From the NCBI RefSeq assembly GCF_020616555.1, contig NZ_CP085173.1, positions 8,076,001 to 8,140,000 of the forward strand: a stretch of DNA of 64,000 nt. Direction: 5' to 3'. The DNA is from Streptomyces longhuiensis (GTDB lineage: Bacteria > Actinomycetota > Actinomycetes > Streptomycetales > Streptomycetaceae). Shown one piece after another: positions 35,397 to 42,918 of this stretch. Both the position numbers and the translations under genes were made by a program. Below the pieces are notes generated by a model, which did no database searches, had not been told where the DNA came from, and saw only the letters and a program-made list of their open reading frames with translations. Position 1 is the stretch's first letter. The number at the start of each line of letters is the position of its first letter.

Positions 35397-36485
35397 GTGC
35401 AGCAGAACAAAGCCCAGTGGATTCCCGCCGGCGTGATCGTGCTGGCCGTAGTGATCGACCTGGTGACCCCGACCGAGGTGACGTCGGCCCCGCTCATCAT
35501 GGCGGCGCCCGTCGCCGCCGCCCCGCTCCTGACGCTGCCCGGCATCATCTGGGTGGGCCTCGCGTCGATGGCCGTCCATGCGGGACTGGCCTGGGTGGAC
35601 GGCACCTTCGGCTGGCACCGCGGTCTGGCCAACCAGTTCACCCTGTTGGCCGTGACCCTGCTGGCCATCTTCATCAACCGCACGCTGAAGAGCCAGGACG
35701 TCCGGACCCGGCGTGCTCAGCACGTCGCGGCCGTCGCCCAGCGCGCCGTGCTGCCCAGACCGCCGGCGCGTCTGGGCGACCTGCACATCGCCGCCCGGTA
35801 CGTGCCCGCCGAGCACGAGGCCATGATCGGCGGCGATCTGTACGTCGTACAGGACACCCCGTACGGCACACGCGTCCTCGTCGGTGACGTGCGGGGCAAG
35901 GGCCTGGGCGCCGTGAGCGCGGTCTGCGCCGATCTCGGCGCGTTCAGGTACGCCGCGGACGAGGCCGAGGACCTCGCACAGCTGGTGCGCTCGCTGGAGC
36001 AGGCACTGCTGCGCGAGGGCGGGCGGCGGGGCGGCATCGAACAGGAGGAGGGATTCACCACCGCCCTGATCGCGGAATTTCCCGCGGACCTCAGCACCGT
36101 ACGCATCGTCAACCGCGGGCATCCGCCGCCCCTGCTCCTCGACACACAGGGCTCGACCACCGTCCTCGAACCGTCCGAGGAAGTGCCTCCGCTGGGGATG
36201 GGGATGCTGGGCAGCTGGTCCGCACCGGTCGACACGTTTTCGTTCCCGCCCGGCGCGACACTCCTGTGCTACACGGACGGCATCACCGAGTCCCGGGACG
36301 CCGAAGGCACCTTCTACGACGCCGCGGCGCGCCTGCCCGTTCTGCTCCGGCACCGTGCCCGGTCCGGCGAGCACCCCACACCGGCGCAGGTCCTCGACAT
36401 GCTGATCCGTGACGTACGGCGCCACACGGGCGGCCGGCCCCAGGACGATCAGGCGCTCCTCGCGCTGCGCCGTTCAGCGCTCTGA
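35397..36485 (+). CDS. Membrane-anchored SpoIIE/PP2C-type serine phosphatase
   Basis: The 362-residue protein has an N-terminal membrane part (WIPAGVIVLAVVIDLVTP, then a second and third segment to about residue 85). A short linker (RAQHVAAVAQRAVLPRPPAR) leads to a SpoIIE phosphatase domain with GGDLYVVQDT, RVLVGDVRGKGLGAVSAVC, RIVNRGHPPPLLL, LCYTDGITESRDAEG and QDDQALLALR. All metal-binding Asp residues are present. Such enzymes dephosphorylate anti-anti-sigma factors or related serine-phosphoproteins. Start is uncertain: GTG 35397 has GGGGG 4 nt upstream; GTG 35394 and GTG 35337 are alternatives. It is transcribed with the conservon but separated by an SDR remnant. Confidence 0.9.
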   Translation: MQQNKAQWIPAGVIVLAVVIDLVTPTEVTSAPLIMAAPVAAAPLLTLPGIIWVGLASMAVHAGLAWVDGTFGWHRGLANQFTLLAVTLLAIFINRTLKSQDVRTRRAQHVAAVAQRAVLPRPPARLGDLHIAARYVPAEHEAMIGGDLYVVQDTPYGTRVLVGDVRGKGLGAVSAVCADLGAFRYAADEAEDLAQLVRSLEQALLREGGRRGGIEQEEGFTTALIAEFPADLSTVRIVNRGHPPPLLLDTQGSTTVLEPSEEVPPLGMGMLGSWSAPVDTFSFPPGATLLCYTDGITESRDAEGTFYDAAARLPVLLRHRARSGEHPTPAQVLDMLIRDVRRHTGGRPQDDQALLALRRSAL

Positions 36486-36571
36486 CCTCATGCCCGCCAT
36501 CCCGCATCCCCGCGTCCGGCAGAGTGCTTTCGGCCCTGTGGCCCGCCCCCTGAGCGGGTACACGATGGAGC

Positions 36572-36943
36572 ATGGACACCAAATCCTGGCTCATCCTCGC
36601 CGCAGCCGTCGTGGTGCTCACCATGGGTATCGCCGCAGTTCTCCTGGTACGGGTGATCCGGGCGAGGAGGCTGCTCCTCGACGCGGGTATCCCGCTCCGC
36701 AACAAGGCGCTGTTCTGGGCCGCCGTGATCTACACGATGTCACCGGTCGACCTGCTGCCGGACCCCGTCTACCTCGACGACATCGGATTCCTGCTGCTGG
36801 CCCTGCGCACCCTGCACGTCGCGGCGCGCAACGGGTACCCGCTGGTGGCAGGTCAGTCTGTGGTGCGACACCCGGCAGGCGGCCGGGCAGACGGCCGTCA
36901 AGCACCTGGGGCCGCTGCTGCTCGCGGCCGAGGAGAGCGGTGA
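36572..36943 (+). CDS. YkvA-type DUF1232 small membrane protein
   Basis: The 123-residue protein has one N-terminal TM helix (SWLILAAAVVVLTMGIAAVL) followed by the DUF1232 core: ALFWAAVIYTMSPVDLLPDP and VYLDDIGFLLLALRTLH. The Y.MSP.DLLPD.....G..DD pattern is diagnostic. The function of the family is unknown. The Arg/Gly/Ala-rich last 25 residues look like read-through and may reflect a 3' frameshift. ATG 36572 is the only sensible start. Confidence 0.85.
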   Translation: MDTKSWLILAAAVVVLTMGIAAVLLVRVIRARRLLLDAGIPLRNKALFWAAVIYTMSPVDLLPDPVYLDDIGFLLLALRTLHVAARNGYPLVAGQSVVRHPAGGRADGRQAPGAAAARGRGER

Positions 36944-37110
36944 CGTCGCCGCCCGGTGGTTCATCCGGAAGGCCGAATCCTGGCGGCTGCGTGTCCTTCC
37001 CTTCGCCTGAAGCTCTGGTTCAGTGATCAGCGCGACCTCCCGGCTGAAATCCTCTGCTTCTTCCGCGGCACCAGTGGCGCGCCCCGGCGTCGAAGGATCG
37101 AATTCATCCG

Positions 37111-37281
37111 CGACACCGGGTGGTTGAGCGGACCTTCGGACGGCTCATGCACCACCGCCGTCCGGCCCGCGACCACGAAACCCACCCTCACCGCTCCGAA
37201 GCCACGATCCACGTCGCGGTGATCGACCTGATGAGCCGCAGGCTCACCCGAGAGTCGACTCCGAACTGGAAGGATTCATAG
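37111..37281 (+). pseudogene. IS5-family transposase C-terminal remnant
   Basis: The frame ending at the TAG at 37279-37281 reads RHRVVERTFGRLMHHRRPAR, DHETHPHRSEATIHVAVIDL and MSRRLTRESTPNWKDS. This is the classic end of IS5-group transposases (WVVERTFGWL...RRL.RDYE......S.A.I..A......RRL). The E of the DDE triad sits in VERTFG. Nothing upstream is homologous, so the rest of the element has been deleted. The surrounding 36944-37554 gap is otherwise empty. Confidence 0.75.
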
Positions 37282-37554
37282 GTGCCGGGCCACGCAGACC
37301 CGCGCGTCCTCACCTCTCATCGACTGCGGCGGCGGCCGTCGACGACACTCGCCACTTCCCGACAGGTACAACACGCGAACCCGTTCCGGCAGCCACCGGT
37401 GGTCGGACGGCGACATGCCAGGTGCCTGGATCCCGTGAGGTTGAAACTCAAGCTCAGCGGTGTCCGGGGATGTGCGGTGGCGCGCCCCTAGCGGGTCGAT
37501 GTACCTCAAGCCGGTGGCGGCGGCCGTCCCCGCTCCGCGCCGTAGGGTGCCGGT

Positions 37555-38205
37555 ATGGATCCAGTGGAACTTGGCCGGGCTGTCGACGAGGCATTCGCCG
37601 TCACCGGGGTGGACACCCCTCCCTGGCCCGATCCACATCCTGACCGCGAAGTGCGGGACGAGGAGTACTCGCGGTGTTCGGCGCCGGAGAAGTACCGCAT
37701 TCTCGCTGCCCGGGCCGACGCCTGGACACAGGCGTTGTCGCGGCTCGGGCTGGCCGAGGTGGAGACGGTCACCGATCCGGCGGGGGTCTGGCGCCGGGAG
37801 CCGGGCGTGGCGGTGAGCGGTGCTGTCCGGCTGCGTCCGGTGCGCGCAGACGCCGTACCTCTCGTGTTCGGGTTCGCGGCCGTCGACGACGTTCCCGGGA
37901 CGGTTCTCGTGGTGGGGGCGGGGGAGCCCGCCGTGAGTATCGAGCAGCTTCCGGACTGTGGTTGCGATGCCTGTGACAGCGGTTCCGCCGACCTGATCGA
38001 GGTGCTGGACGACGTGGTGGTCGCCGTGGTGACCGGCGAGTTCGTGCACGTCGACGCCGGGGAGGGGCGGGAGATCGTGGGTACGGGGGAGAGCTGGTCG
38101 GCGAGCGACTGGGAGGCGTCCGGGCCGCCGGTCGAGGAGGCGCTCGCCGTGGCGCGGGCCGGGCGGTCGCCGTACCGCGTCGTGCGGGGGCAGTCCTGGG
38201 AGTGA
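37555..38205 (+). CDS. DUF6226-like hypothetical protein
   Basis: This 216-residue acidic protein contains SRCSAPEKYRILAARADAWT, a beta-rich centre (VSGAVRLRPVRADAVPLVFG), the cysteine motif LPDCGCDACDSGSADLIEVL and the C-terminal SPYRVVRGQSW. The C-G-C-D-x-C-D-x-G motif looks able to bind a metal. It matches a widespread Streptomyces family without known role. ATG 37555 follows no strong Shine-Dalgarno but agrees with related proteins. It is convergent with the acyl-CoA synthetase gene, 33 bp away. Confidence 0.8.
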   Translation: MDPVELGRAVDEAFAVTGVDTPPWPDPHPDREVRDEEYSRCSAPEKYRILAARADAWTQALSRLGLAEVETVTDPAGVWRREPGVAVSGAVRLRPVRADAVPLVFGFAAVDDVPGTVLVVGAGEPAVSIEQLPDCGCDACDSGSADLIEVLDDVVVAVVTGEFVHVDAGEGREIVGTGESWSASDWEASGPPVEEALAVARAGRSPYRVVRGQSWE

Positions 38206-38238
38206 TCACCCGCGCGAGGTCACGTCACGCGAGATCGA

Positions 38239-39846
38239 TCACGGTTCACCGACGCCTGCCGCTTCCGCGTCCCGCGTGCGGAGCGCGGGCTTGACCACCT
38301 TGCCGCCCGCGTTGCGGGGAAGCTCGGCGACCACCACGAGGTCCTTCGGCCACTTGAAAGAGGCGAGCTTTCCTTCGAGGAACTCGGTCAGCTCGCGCAG
38401 CGAGAGGCCGGTTCCCGGGGTGACGGTGACGTAGGCGACCGGCACCTGGCCCCAGCGCTCGTCGGACCTGCCGATCACTGCGACCTCCTGTACGGAGGGG
38501 TGCGCGGCGACGGCGTTCTCCAACTCGGCGCAGTAGATGTTCTCGCCGCCGCTGATGATCATGTCCTTCTTGCGGTCGACCACCCAGACGAAGCCCTCGT
38601 CGTCGCGCTTGACCAGGTCACCGGAGTGGAACCACCCACCGGCGAACGCCTCGGCCGTCTCCTGCGGCTTTTTCCAGTACCCCTGCGTCACCGTGGGCCC
38701 GCGGTAGACGATCTCGCCGACCTCGCCCACGGCGACGTCGTTCATGTCCGCGTCGACGATGCGGTACTGGACGCCCGGGATCGGGCGACCGACCGAGCCG
38801 AGCTTGCGCAGCGCGTCCTCCCCGCGGAGGACGCAGGTGATCGGCGAGGTCTCGGTCTGGCCGAACACCGCCACGTTGAGCGCGGCGGGAAACTTCTCGC
38901 CCATGGCGCGCAGGGTCGCATCGCTCGCGGGGGCGGCACCCCAGCTGATGATCCGCAGCTTCAGGTCACGCTTGTCGATGTCGGGCTGGGCGCAGATCAG
39001 GTCCCATTGCTGCGGAACGTTGAACACGACGGTGGCGGCTTCGCGTTCGTAGGCGTCGAGCACCGCCCGCGGGTCGAAGGCGCCCAGCGGATGGATCACC
39101 ACTGTGCTTCCGACCAGGAAGTTCGCCACGATCGAACCCAGACCCGCGATGTGGAAGAAGGGCGCCGTCAGGAAGCCGACGTCGGAGTCGTCGAACATCT
39201 CCATCGCGCGGACGCACGTGATCGCCTGGACCTGCATGTTGCGGTGGGACAGCATCACCCCCTTCGGGCGGCCGGTGGTGCCCGAGGTGTACATGATCAG
39301 CGCGGTCGACTCCTCGCTGATGTCGGGCAGTTCCATCGGCTCGTGCGCCGACAGGAACTCCTCGTACGCGGTGCGGCCTTCGCCCTCGCCCTCGCCCTCG
39401 CCCTCGACCTCGGTCTCGGCCGATGCGCCGATGACGACGACCGTGCCGATCGACGTGGCGTTCGGCACGGCCTGGAGCAGCGGCAGGAGATGTGCGTCGA
39501 CGACGATCGCCGAAGGAGTGCAGTCGGCCAGGATGTACTCGAGCTCCAGCGGCGCGAGCCGGAAGCTGAGCGGCACGGCCATGGCCCCCAGGCTGTTCGC
39601 CGCGAACACGCTTTCCACGAACCAGGGATGGTTCAGCGTGAGCATGGCCACGCGGTCACCCGCGGCGACGCCTCGGTCGGCGAGCGCGGCGGCCAGTTGC
39701 AGCGACCTCCGCGACAACTGTGCCCAGGTCGTGGTCTTCCCGAGATGGCGCAGCGCGGGCTTGTCGGGGCGCATCATCGCGTGGGTGGCCGCCTGGGACA
39801 TCCAGTGGTGCCGGAAGGACCAGGCGGGAGCCGTGTCGGTCGGCAT
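38239..39846 (-). CDS. fadD: Fatty-acyl-CoA synthetase (ANL superfamily)
   Basis: From ATG 39846 (GAGGAG 6 nt upstream) the enzyme has 535 residues. ANL motifs are ALIMYTSGTTGRPKGVMLSH (P-loop, A3), FGQTETSPI (A5), GGWFHSGDLVKRDDEG (A7), DRKKDMIISGGENIY (A8) and the acyl-adenylate Lys in PRNAGGKVVKPALR (A10). It activates a carboxylic acid with ATP and CoA. A hexanucleotide repeat (39381-39416) encodes a Glu-Gly run between about residues 156 and 165, in a loop. It is divergent from a tandem TetR regulator. The intergenic region has a motif shared with the lcp/ALDH promoter region, which suggests it activates acids from that pathway. Confidence 0.93.
   Translation of the reverse strand: MPTDTAPAWSFRHHWMSQAATHAMMRPDKPALRHLGKTTTWAQLSRRSLQLAAALADRGVAAGDRVAMLTLNHPWFVESVFAANSLGAMAVPLSFRLAPLELEYILADCTPSAIVVDAHLLPLLQAVPNATSIGTVVVIGASAETEVEGEGEGEGEGRTAYEEFLSAHEPMELPDISEESTALIMYTSGTTGRPKGVMLSHRNMQVQAITCVRAMEMFDDSDVGFLTAPFFHIAGLGSIVANFLVGSTVVIHPLGAFDPRAVLDAYEREAATVVFNVPQQWDLICAQPDIDKRDLKLRIISWGAAPASDATLRAMGEKFPAALNVAVFGQTETSPITCVLRGEDALRKLGSVGRPIPGVQYRIVDADMNDVAVGEVGEIVYRGPTVTQGYWKKPQETAEAFAGGWFHSGDLVKRDDEGFVWVVDRKKDMIISGGENIYCAELENAVAAHPSVQEVAVIGRSDERWGQVPVAYVTVTPGTGLSLRELTEFLEGKLASFKWPKDLVVVAELPRNAGGKVVKPALRTRDAEAAGVGEP
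39381..39416 (-). repeat. In-frame hexanucleotide repeat inside fadD
   Basis: Four exact CGCCCT units (39381-39404) and two decayed ones encode a (Glu-Gly)n run on the minus strand. Slippage by one unit would add or remove two residues without breaking the frame. Confidence 0.8.
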
Positions 39847-39930
39847 GGGTGACTCCTCAGGTGTCGTGTCGATCGGTGGCCGCTGCGGCATTGTGCCGTT
39901 CAATGCCGTGGTTCGAGAAGCGTCGTGACG

Positions 39931-39952
39931 CATTTTGTTAATGGAAAATCAC
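39931..39952. promoter_or_regulatory. AT-rich 22-bp motif in the fadD/TetR intergenic region, shared with lcp/ALDH region
   Basis: Read on the minus strand, this site has the form GTGATTTNNNATTAACANA. The same pattern occurs on the plus strand at 42748-42769, with 16 to 17 of 22 positions identical. It lies 85 bp upstream of the fadD start and about 118 bp upstream of the TetR gene. It contains the inner repeat ATTTT...AAAAT (39932-39949). Such AT-rich identity between two promoter regions is striking in DNA of about 70% G+C. The adjacent TetR protein is the best candidate ligand. Confidence 0.6.
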
Positions 39953-40069
39953 ATGGGTGGCCTCTCGGGGCCGCATGTCGCGCGGTCCGCACGCGGGTGG
40001 CCCCAGGGCCTGCTCGACGTGTGATTGACTGGGCCGTATGGCCCCGTCTCCGCATTCGTGTGTGCGTTC

Positions 40070-41233
40070 ATGACCGCCGAGCCGAGCGCGGCCACTCGCC
40101 CCCGCAACCGCAGGCAGCTCATCGTCGAGGCGGCCGGCCGGCTCTTCAGCGAGCGCGGCTACCACGCGGCGTCCATGGAGGAGATAGCCGCCGCTGTGGG
40201 CATCACCGCCACGGCCCTGTACCGGCACTTCCCGAACAAGTACGCGCTGTTCGCCGAGTGTGCGCATGCCATGGTGGACCGGCTCGTCGGCGCGCTCGAC
40301 GAGATGCCGCCCGAGGCGGCCCCGGCAGACGTGCTCACCGCCCTCATCCGGGTCACCCTCGCGCATCGCGCGTCCGGCGGCGTGTACCGATGGGAGGCCA
40401 GGTATCTCGACCGCGAGGATCGCCGGCTCCTCAGGGCGAAGTTCGGGTACGTCGTCGGGCGGGTCACCGAGGCGGTGCGGCGCGAGGAACCCCGGTCCGA
40501 TGAGCATCTGCGGGTCGCGGCGGCTCTCGGTGCGATCGGGTCCATCACGATGCATCGCACCTCCATCGCCCAACGCCGGGTCGAGGAACTGCTGTTGGGG
40601 TGCGCCCAGCGCGTGATCGCGACCGACCCCGTACCGGCCGTGGGGAGCAGGCGCTCCGTCGAGCTGCCGGCCCTGCCGGTGCCGCGCTCACGGCGTGCGG
40701 AGATCCTCGCTGCCGCCGTCCCGCTGTTCGCCCGGGACGGGTTCGCCAACGTCACGAACGGCCAGATCGCACAGGCGGTGGGGCTGGCCCCGTCCGCGCT
40801 CTACCGTCATTACCCGGGCAAGGTCGACATCCTGGCGGCGGCATGCCTGCAGGCGGCGGGGCTGCTGGCCCAGGCGGTGGACCGGAGTCTGCAGGAGGTG
40901 GCCGATCCGCATGACGCCGTCGCGGCGCTGGCGGCGACGTACGTGGCCTACAGCTTCGAGCACACCGCTCTCACGAGCGTTGCCGAAGCCGAGTTCGTCG
41001 GCCTGCCGGCCGATCTGCAGCGCCCCTTGGTCCTTGCGCAGCGTGAGCACATCGCCGTCTGGGAGCAGCAGCTACGAGCGGCGCGTCCGGAGCTGGACCC
41101 GCGTCAGGCCCGGGTGCTGGTGCACGCCGGGTTCGGCGTGGTCGTCGAGGCAGGGCGGGGCCTGCGCTGGCAGGACAGCCCTGACCACCGGGCCGCCGTG
41201 ACCGGCCTGGTCACGGGCGCCCTGGGTTTGTGA
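40070..41233 (+). CDS. Tandem-domain TetR/AcrR-family regulator
   Basis: The 387-residue protein contains two complete TetR modules. The first has its HTH at about residues 15-60 (IVEAAGRLFSERGYHAASME, EIAAAVGITATALYRHFPNK). The second has it at about 215-262 (ILAAAVPLFARDGFANVTNG, QIAQAVGLAPSALYRHYPGK). Each is followed by a ligand-binding-type helical region. Double TetR proteins of this sort often control fatty-acid or acyl-CoA genes in actinomycetes. ATG 40070 is chosen by alignment; the Shine-Dalgarno is weak. It is divergent from fadD and upstream of the convergent lcp-like gene, so it probably controls both through the shared 22-bp motif. Confidence 0.9.
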   Translation: MTAEPSAATRPRNRRQLIVEAAGRLFSERGYHAASMEEIAAAVGITATALYRHFPNKYALFAECAHAMVDRLVGALDEMPPEAAPADVLTALIRVTLAHRASGGVYRWEARYLDREDRRLLRAKFGYVVGRVTEAVRREEPRSDEHLRVAAALGAIGSITMHRTSIAQRRVEELLLGCAQRVIATDPVPAVGSRRSVELPALPVPRSRRAEILAAAVPLFARDGFANVTNGQIAQAVGLAPSALYRHYPGKVDILAAACLQAAGLLAQAVDRSLQEVADPHDAVAALAATYVAYSFEHTALTSVAEAEFVGLPADLQRPLVLAQREHIAVWEQQLRAARPELDPRQARVLVHAGFGVVVEAGRGLRWQDSPDHRAAVTGLVTGALGL

Positions 41234-41375
41234 GCAGGGCGTGCGGCTCGGGGCCGTGCCCGGGTATCTGAGCCGAGCCTGGGTTTCTCGGCCGAGCCTC
41301 GGTCGCTGATCCGTTCCTGGGGTTTCTGAGCAGATCCTGCCTCTCCGAGTCGTGCCTGGGCTTCTGGGCGGAGAG
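41221..41375. repeat. Degenerate repeats of CCTGGGTTTCTGAGC type
   Basis: Five imperfect copies of CCTGGGTTTCTGAGCMGA start at about 41221 (overlapping the end of the TetR gene), 41258, 41278, 41316 and 41355. Spacings are 37, 20, 38 and 39 bp. They fill most of the gap between the convergent TetR and lcp-like genes. Copies 1, 2 and 4 keep the GAGC core best. Confidence 0.55.
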
Positions 41376-41442
41376 CGGGCAGATGCCCGTCCTGCGGCAG
41401 GGTGTGCCGTGGGACGGGCCTGCGCGCGATCGGTCCGGGTGC

Positions 41443-42651
41443 TCAGGAGGCCGCTCTGTTCCCCGTCGGGATCACGATGGGAGTGGTCGTCCCCGAAGCG
41501 CCCTTGTTGAGGAACAGCATGGCCAAGGCGCGTACGAACTGGTCGAAGACGTAGAAGGCGCCGGGCGCGACGGGCGACAGCCCCTCGCGGAACAGGATGA
41601 AGGCCGGCCATGCGGTGCGGATCAGTGCCGCCGAGGCGTAGTCGCGCTTCAGCCCGAGCCAGTCGCCGATCTCGTTGCTGAGGACGTAGCGCACGAACTC
41701 GTTGAGGAATCCGCGCGTGACGCCCAGGTCGACCTGGGCGGTCAACCCGAGCAGATCCTCGGCCAGTTCGATGCCCTCGGTCGTCGGGGCGAGGATCGGC
41801 GTGAGCACCTGCCCCGACTGCGCTTCCGCGTCGGCCCACGACTTGGGGATGTACTCGTCCCGCACGCCGAGCAGGTGCAGGGCGACCTGCCAACTGTGCA
41901 GGAAGGCGTCCTGGTCCTCGGCCGAGAACGGGACCTTCCAGTCGAGCAGCCTCCTGCGCACGAAGGTGCCGAGGCTGTGGAAGGTGACCAGGATGTCGGC
42001 GTTGCTGATCGGGATGCGCTCGTCCGTGACCGCCGTCCAATGGGGCGACTGCGGCAGCAGATGACGCACCGCGGCGTGCACCACGCGCGTCTTGTTGGCC
42101 GTGACCACGAACTGGCCCGTCGGCTCGAAGCCCTTCAGCTGGGCCAGGTCGTAGCCGAACGTGAACGTCTTGGCCGCGCGGTCCTGCATGTTGGCGCCGC
42201 CGGCGGACCAGTAGACGCTCCTGGCCTCCCGCGGGATCACGGTGCTCATGATCCCGCTGCCGAGTCCGTAGAGCAGGAAGAGGTAGGTGTCCTTGCGCCG
42301 GTTGAAGTCGGCGGCGCGGGCCAGCTTGTCCTGATCCGCCCATGAGGGCAGCTTGTTGACCCTCTGCAGGTATGCGGTGAGGTCGGCCGGCAGGCCACTG
42401 GGCAGCGGGTCGTTGTTGTTCACCCACGACGCCATCGCGGTGTTGACCGCCGGAACCTGGCCGTTGTCGAGGAGCGAGGCCACCAGTTGGTCCACCTCGT
42501 CGTCCCACACGTATTCCGGGTCGGTGCCCGTGCCGGTTCCGGCGACCGAGCCCGTCGGCGACCACGCCCACGCGTCGGTGGTGCTCGTCGCGCTCACGAG
42601 ACCCAGCGCGGCACCTAGGGACAGGACTCTTCTGCGGCTGAGATTGTGCAT
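41443..42651 (-). CDS. Lcp-like (latex clearing protein) oxygenase, DUF2236/MpaB family, Tat-exported
   Basis: The 402-residue protein has a twin-arginine signal (NLSRRRVLSLGAALGLVSAT, cleaved near WAWS). The DUF2236 core follows: PSWADQDKLARAADFNRRKD, YLFLLYGLGSGIMSTVIPRE, ANKTRVVHAAVRHLLPQSPH, DILVTFHSLGTFVRRRLLDW and DEYIPKSWADAEAQ. The KTR..HAAVRHLLPQSP and HSL.TF blocks are those of rubber oxygenase Lcp, a secreted b-type haem enzyme cutting cis-1,4-polyisoprene into aldehyde- and ketone-ended oligomers; the haem-ligand His lies in HSLGTF. Length and export signal fit Lcp. Other DUF2236 enzymes have different substrates, so rubber cleavage is not proven. It is divergent from the aldehyde dehydrogenase gene. 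Confidence 0.82.
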   Translation of the reverse strand: MHNLSRRRVLSLGAALGLVSATSTTDAWAWSPTGSVAGTGTGTDPEYVWDDEVDQLVASLLDNGQVPAVNTAMASWVNNNDPLPSGLPADLTAYLQRVNKLPSWADQDKLARAADFNRRKDTYLFLLYGLGSGIMSTVIPREARSVYWSAGGANMQDRAAKTFTFGYDLAQLKGFEPTGQFVVTANKTRVVHAAVRHLLPQSPHWTAVTDERIPISNADILVTFHSLGTFVRRRLLDWKVPFSAEDQDAFLHSWQVALHLLGVRDEYIPKSWADAEAQSGQVLTPILAPTTEGIELAEDLLGLTAQVDLGVTRGFLNEFVRYVLSNEIGDWLGLKRDYASAALIRTAWPAFILFREGLSPVAPGAFYVFDQFVRALAMLFLNKGASGTTTPIVIPTGNRAAS

Positions 42652-42747
42652 TGACTTGCTCGCCTTCCTGGTCGGACGTGCGGCTCATCTAGCCTTTTCT
42701 GGCGCGGAGTTGGCGTTGCCCGCACGGTTCAATGCTTGTTCCAGGAT

Positions 42748-42769
42748 GTGATTTCTGATTAACATAGCG
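42748..42769. promoter_or_regulatory. AT-rich 22-bp motif in the lcp/ALDH intergenic region (second copy)
   Basis: This site, GTGATTTNNNATTAACANA on the plus strand, matches the one at 39931-39952. It lies 97 bp upstream of the lcp-like start and 150 bp upstream of the ALDH start, near the middle of a 267-bp divergent promoter region. It is the AT-richest stretch of that region. The conserved distance to the minus-strand genes (85 and 97 bp) supports a common regulator. Confidence 0.6.
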
Positions 42770-42918
42770 AGGTGCGTTGCCGTCGACAAGGGCATCGACG
42801 TGACCGACGAGCCGTCGCCGGCTCGGGCCCTCGGCCCGCCGGATCCGCACCGGGCGAGCCGGACGTGGGGCCCACGGCACTCCGGTTCGAACCAGTCCCG
42901 TACGACCGAGGAGCCCGC

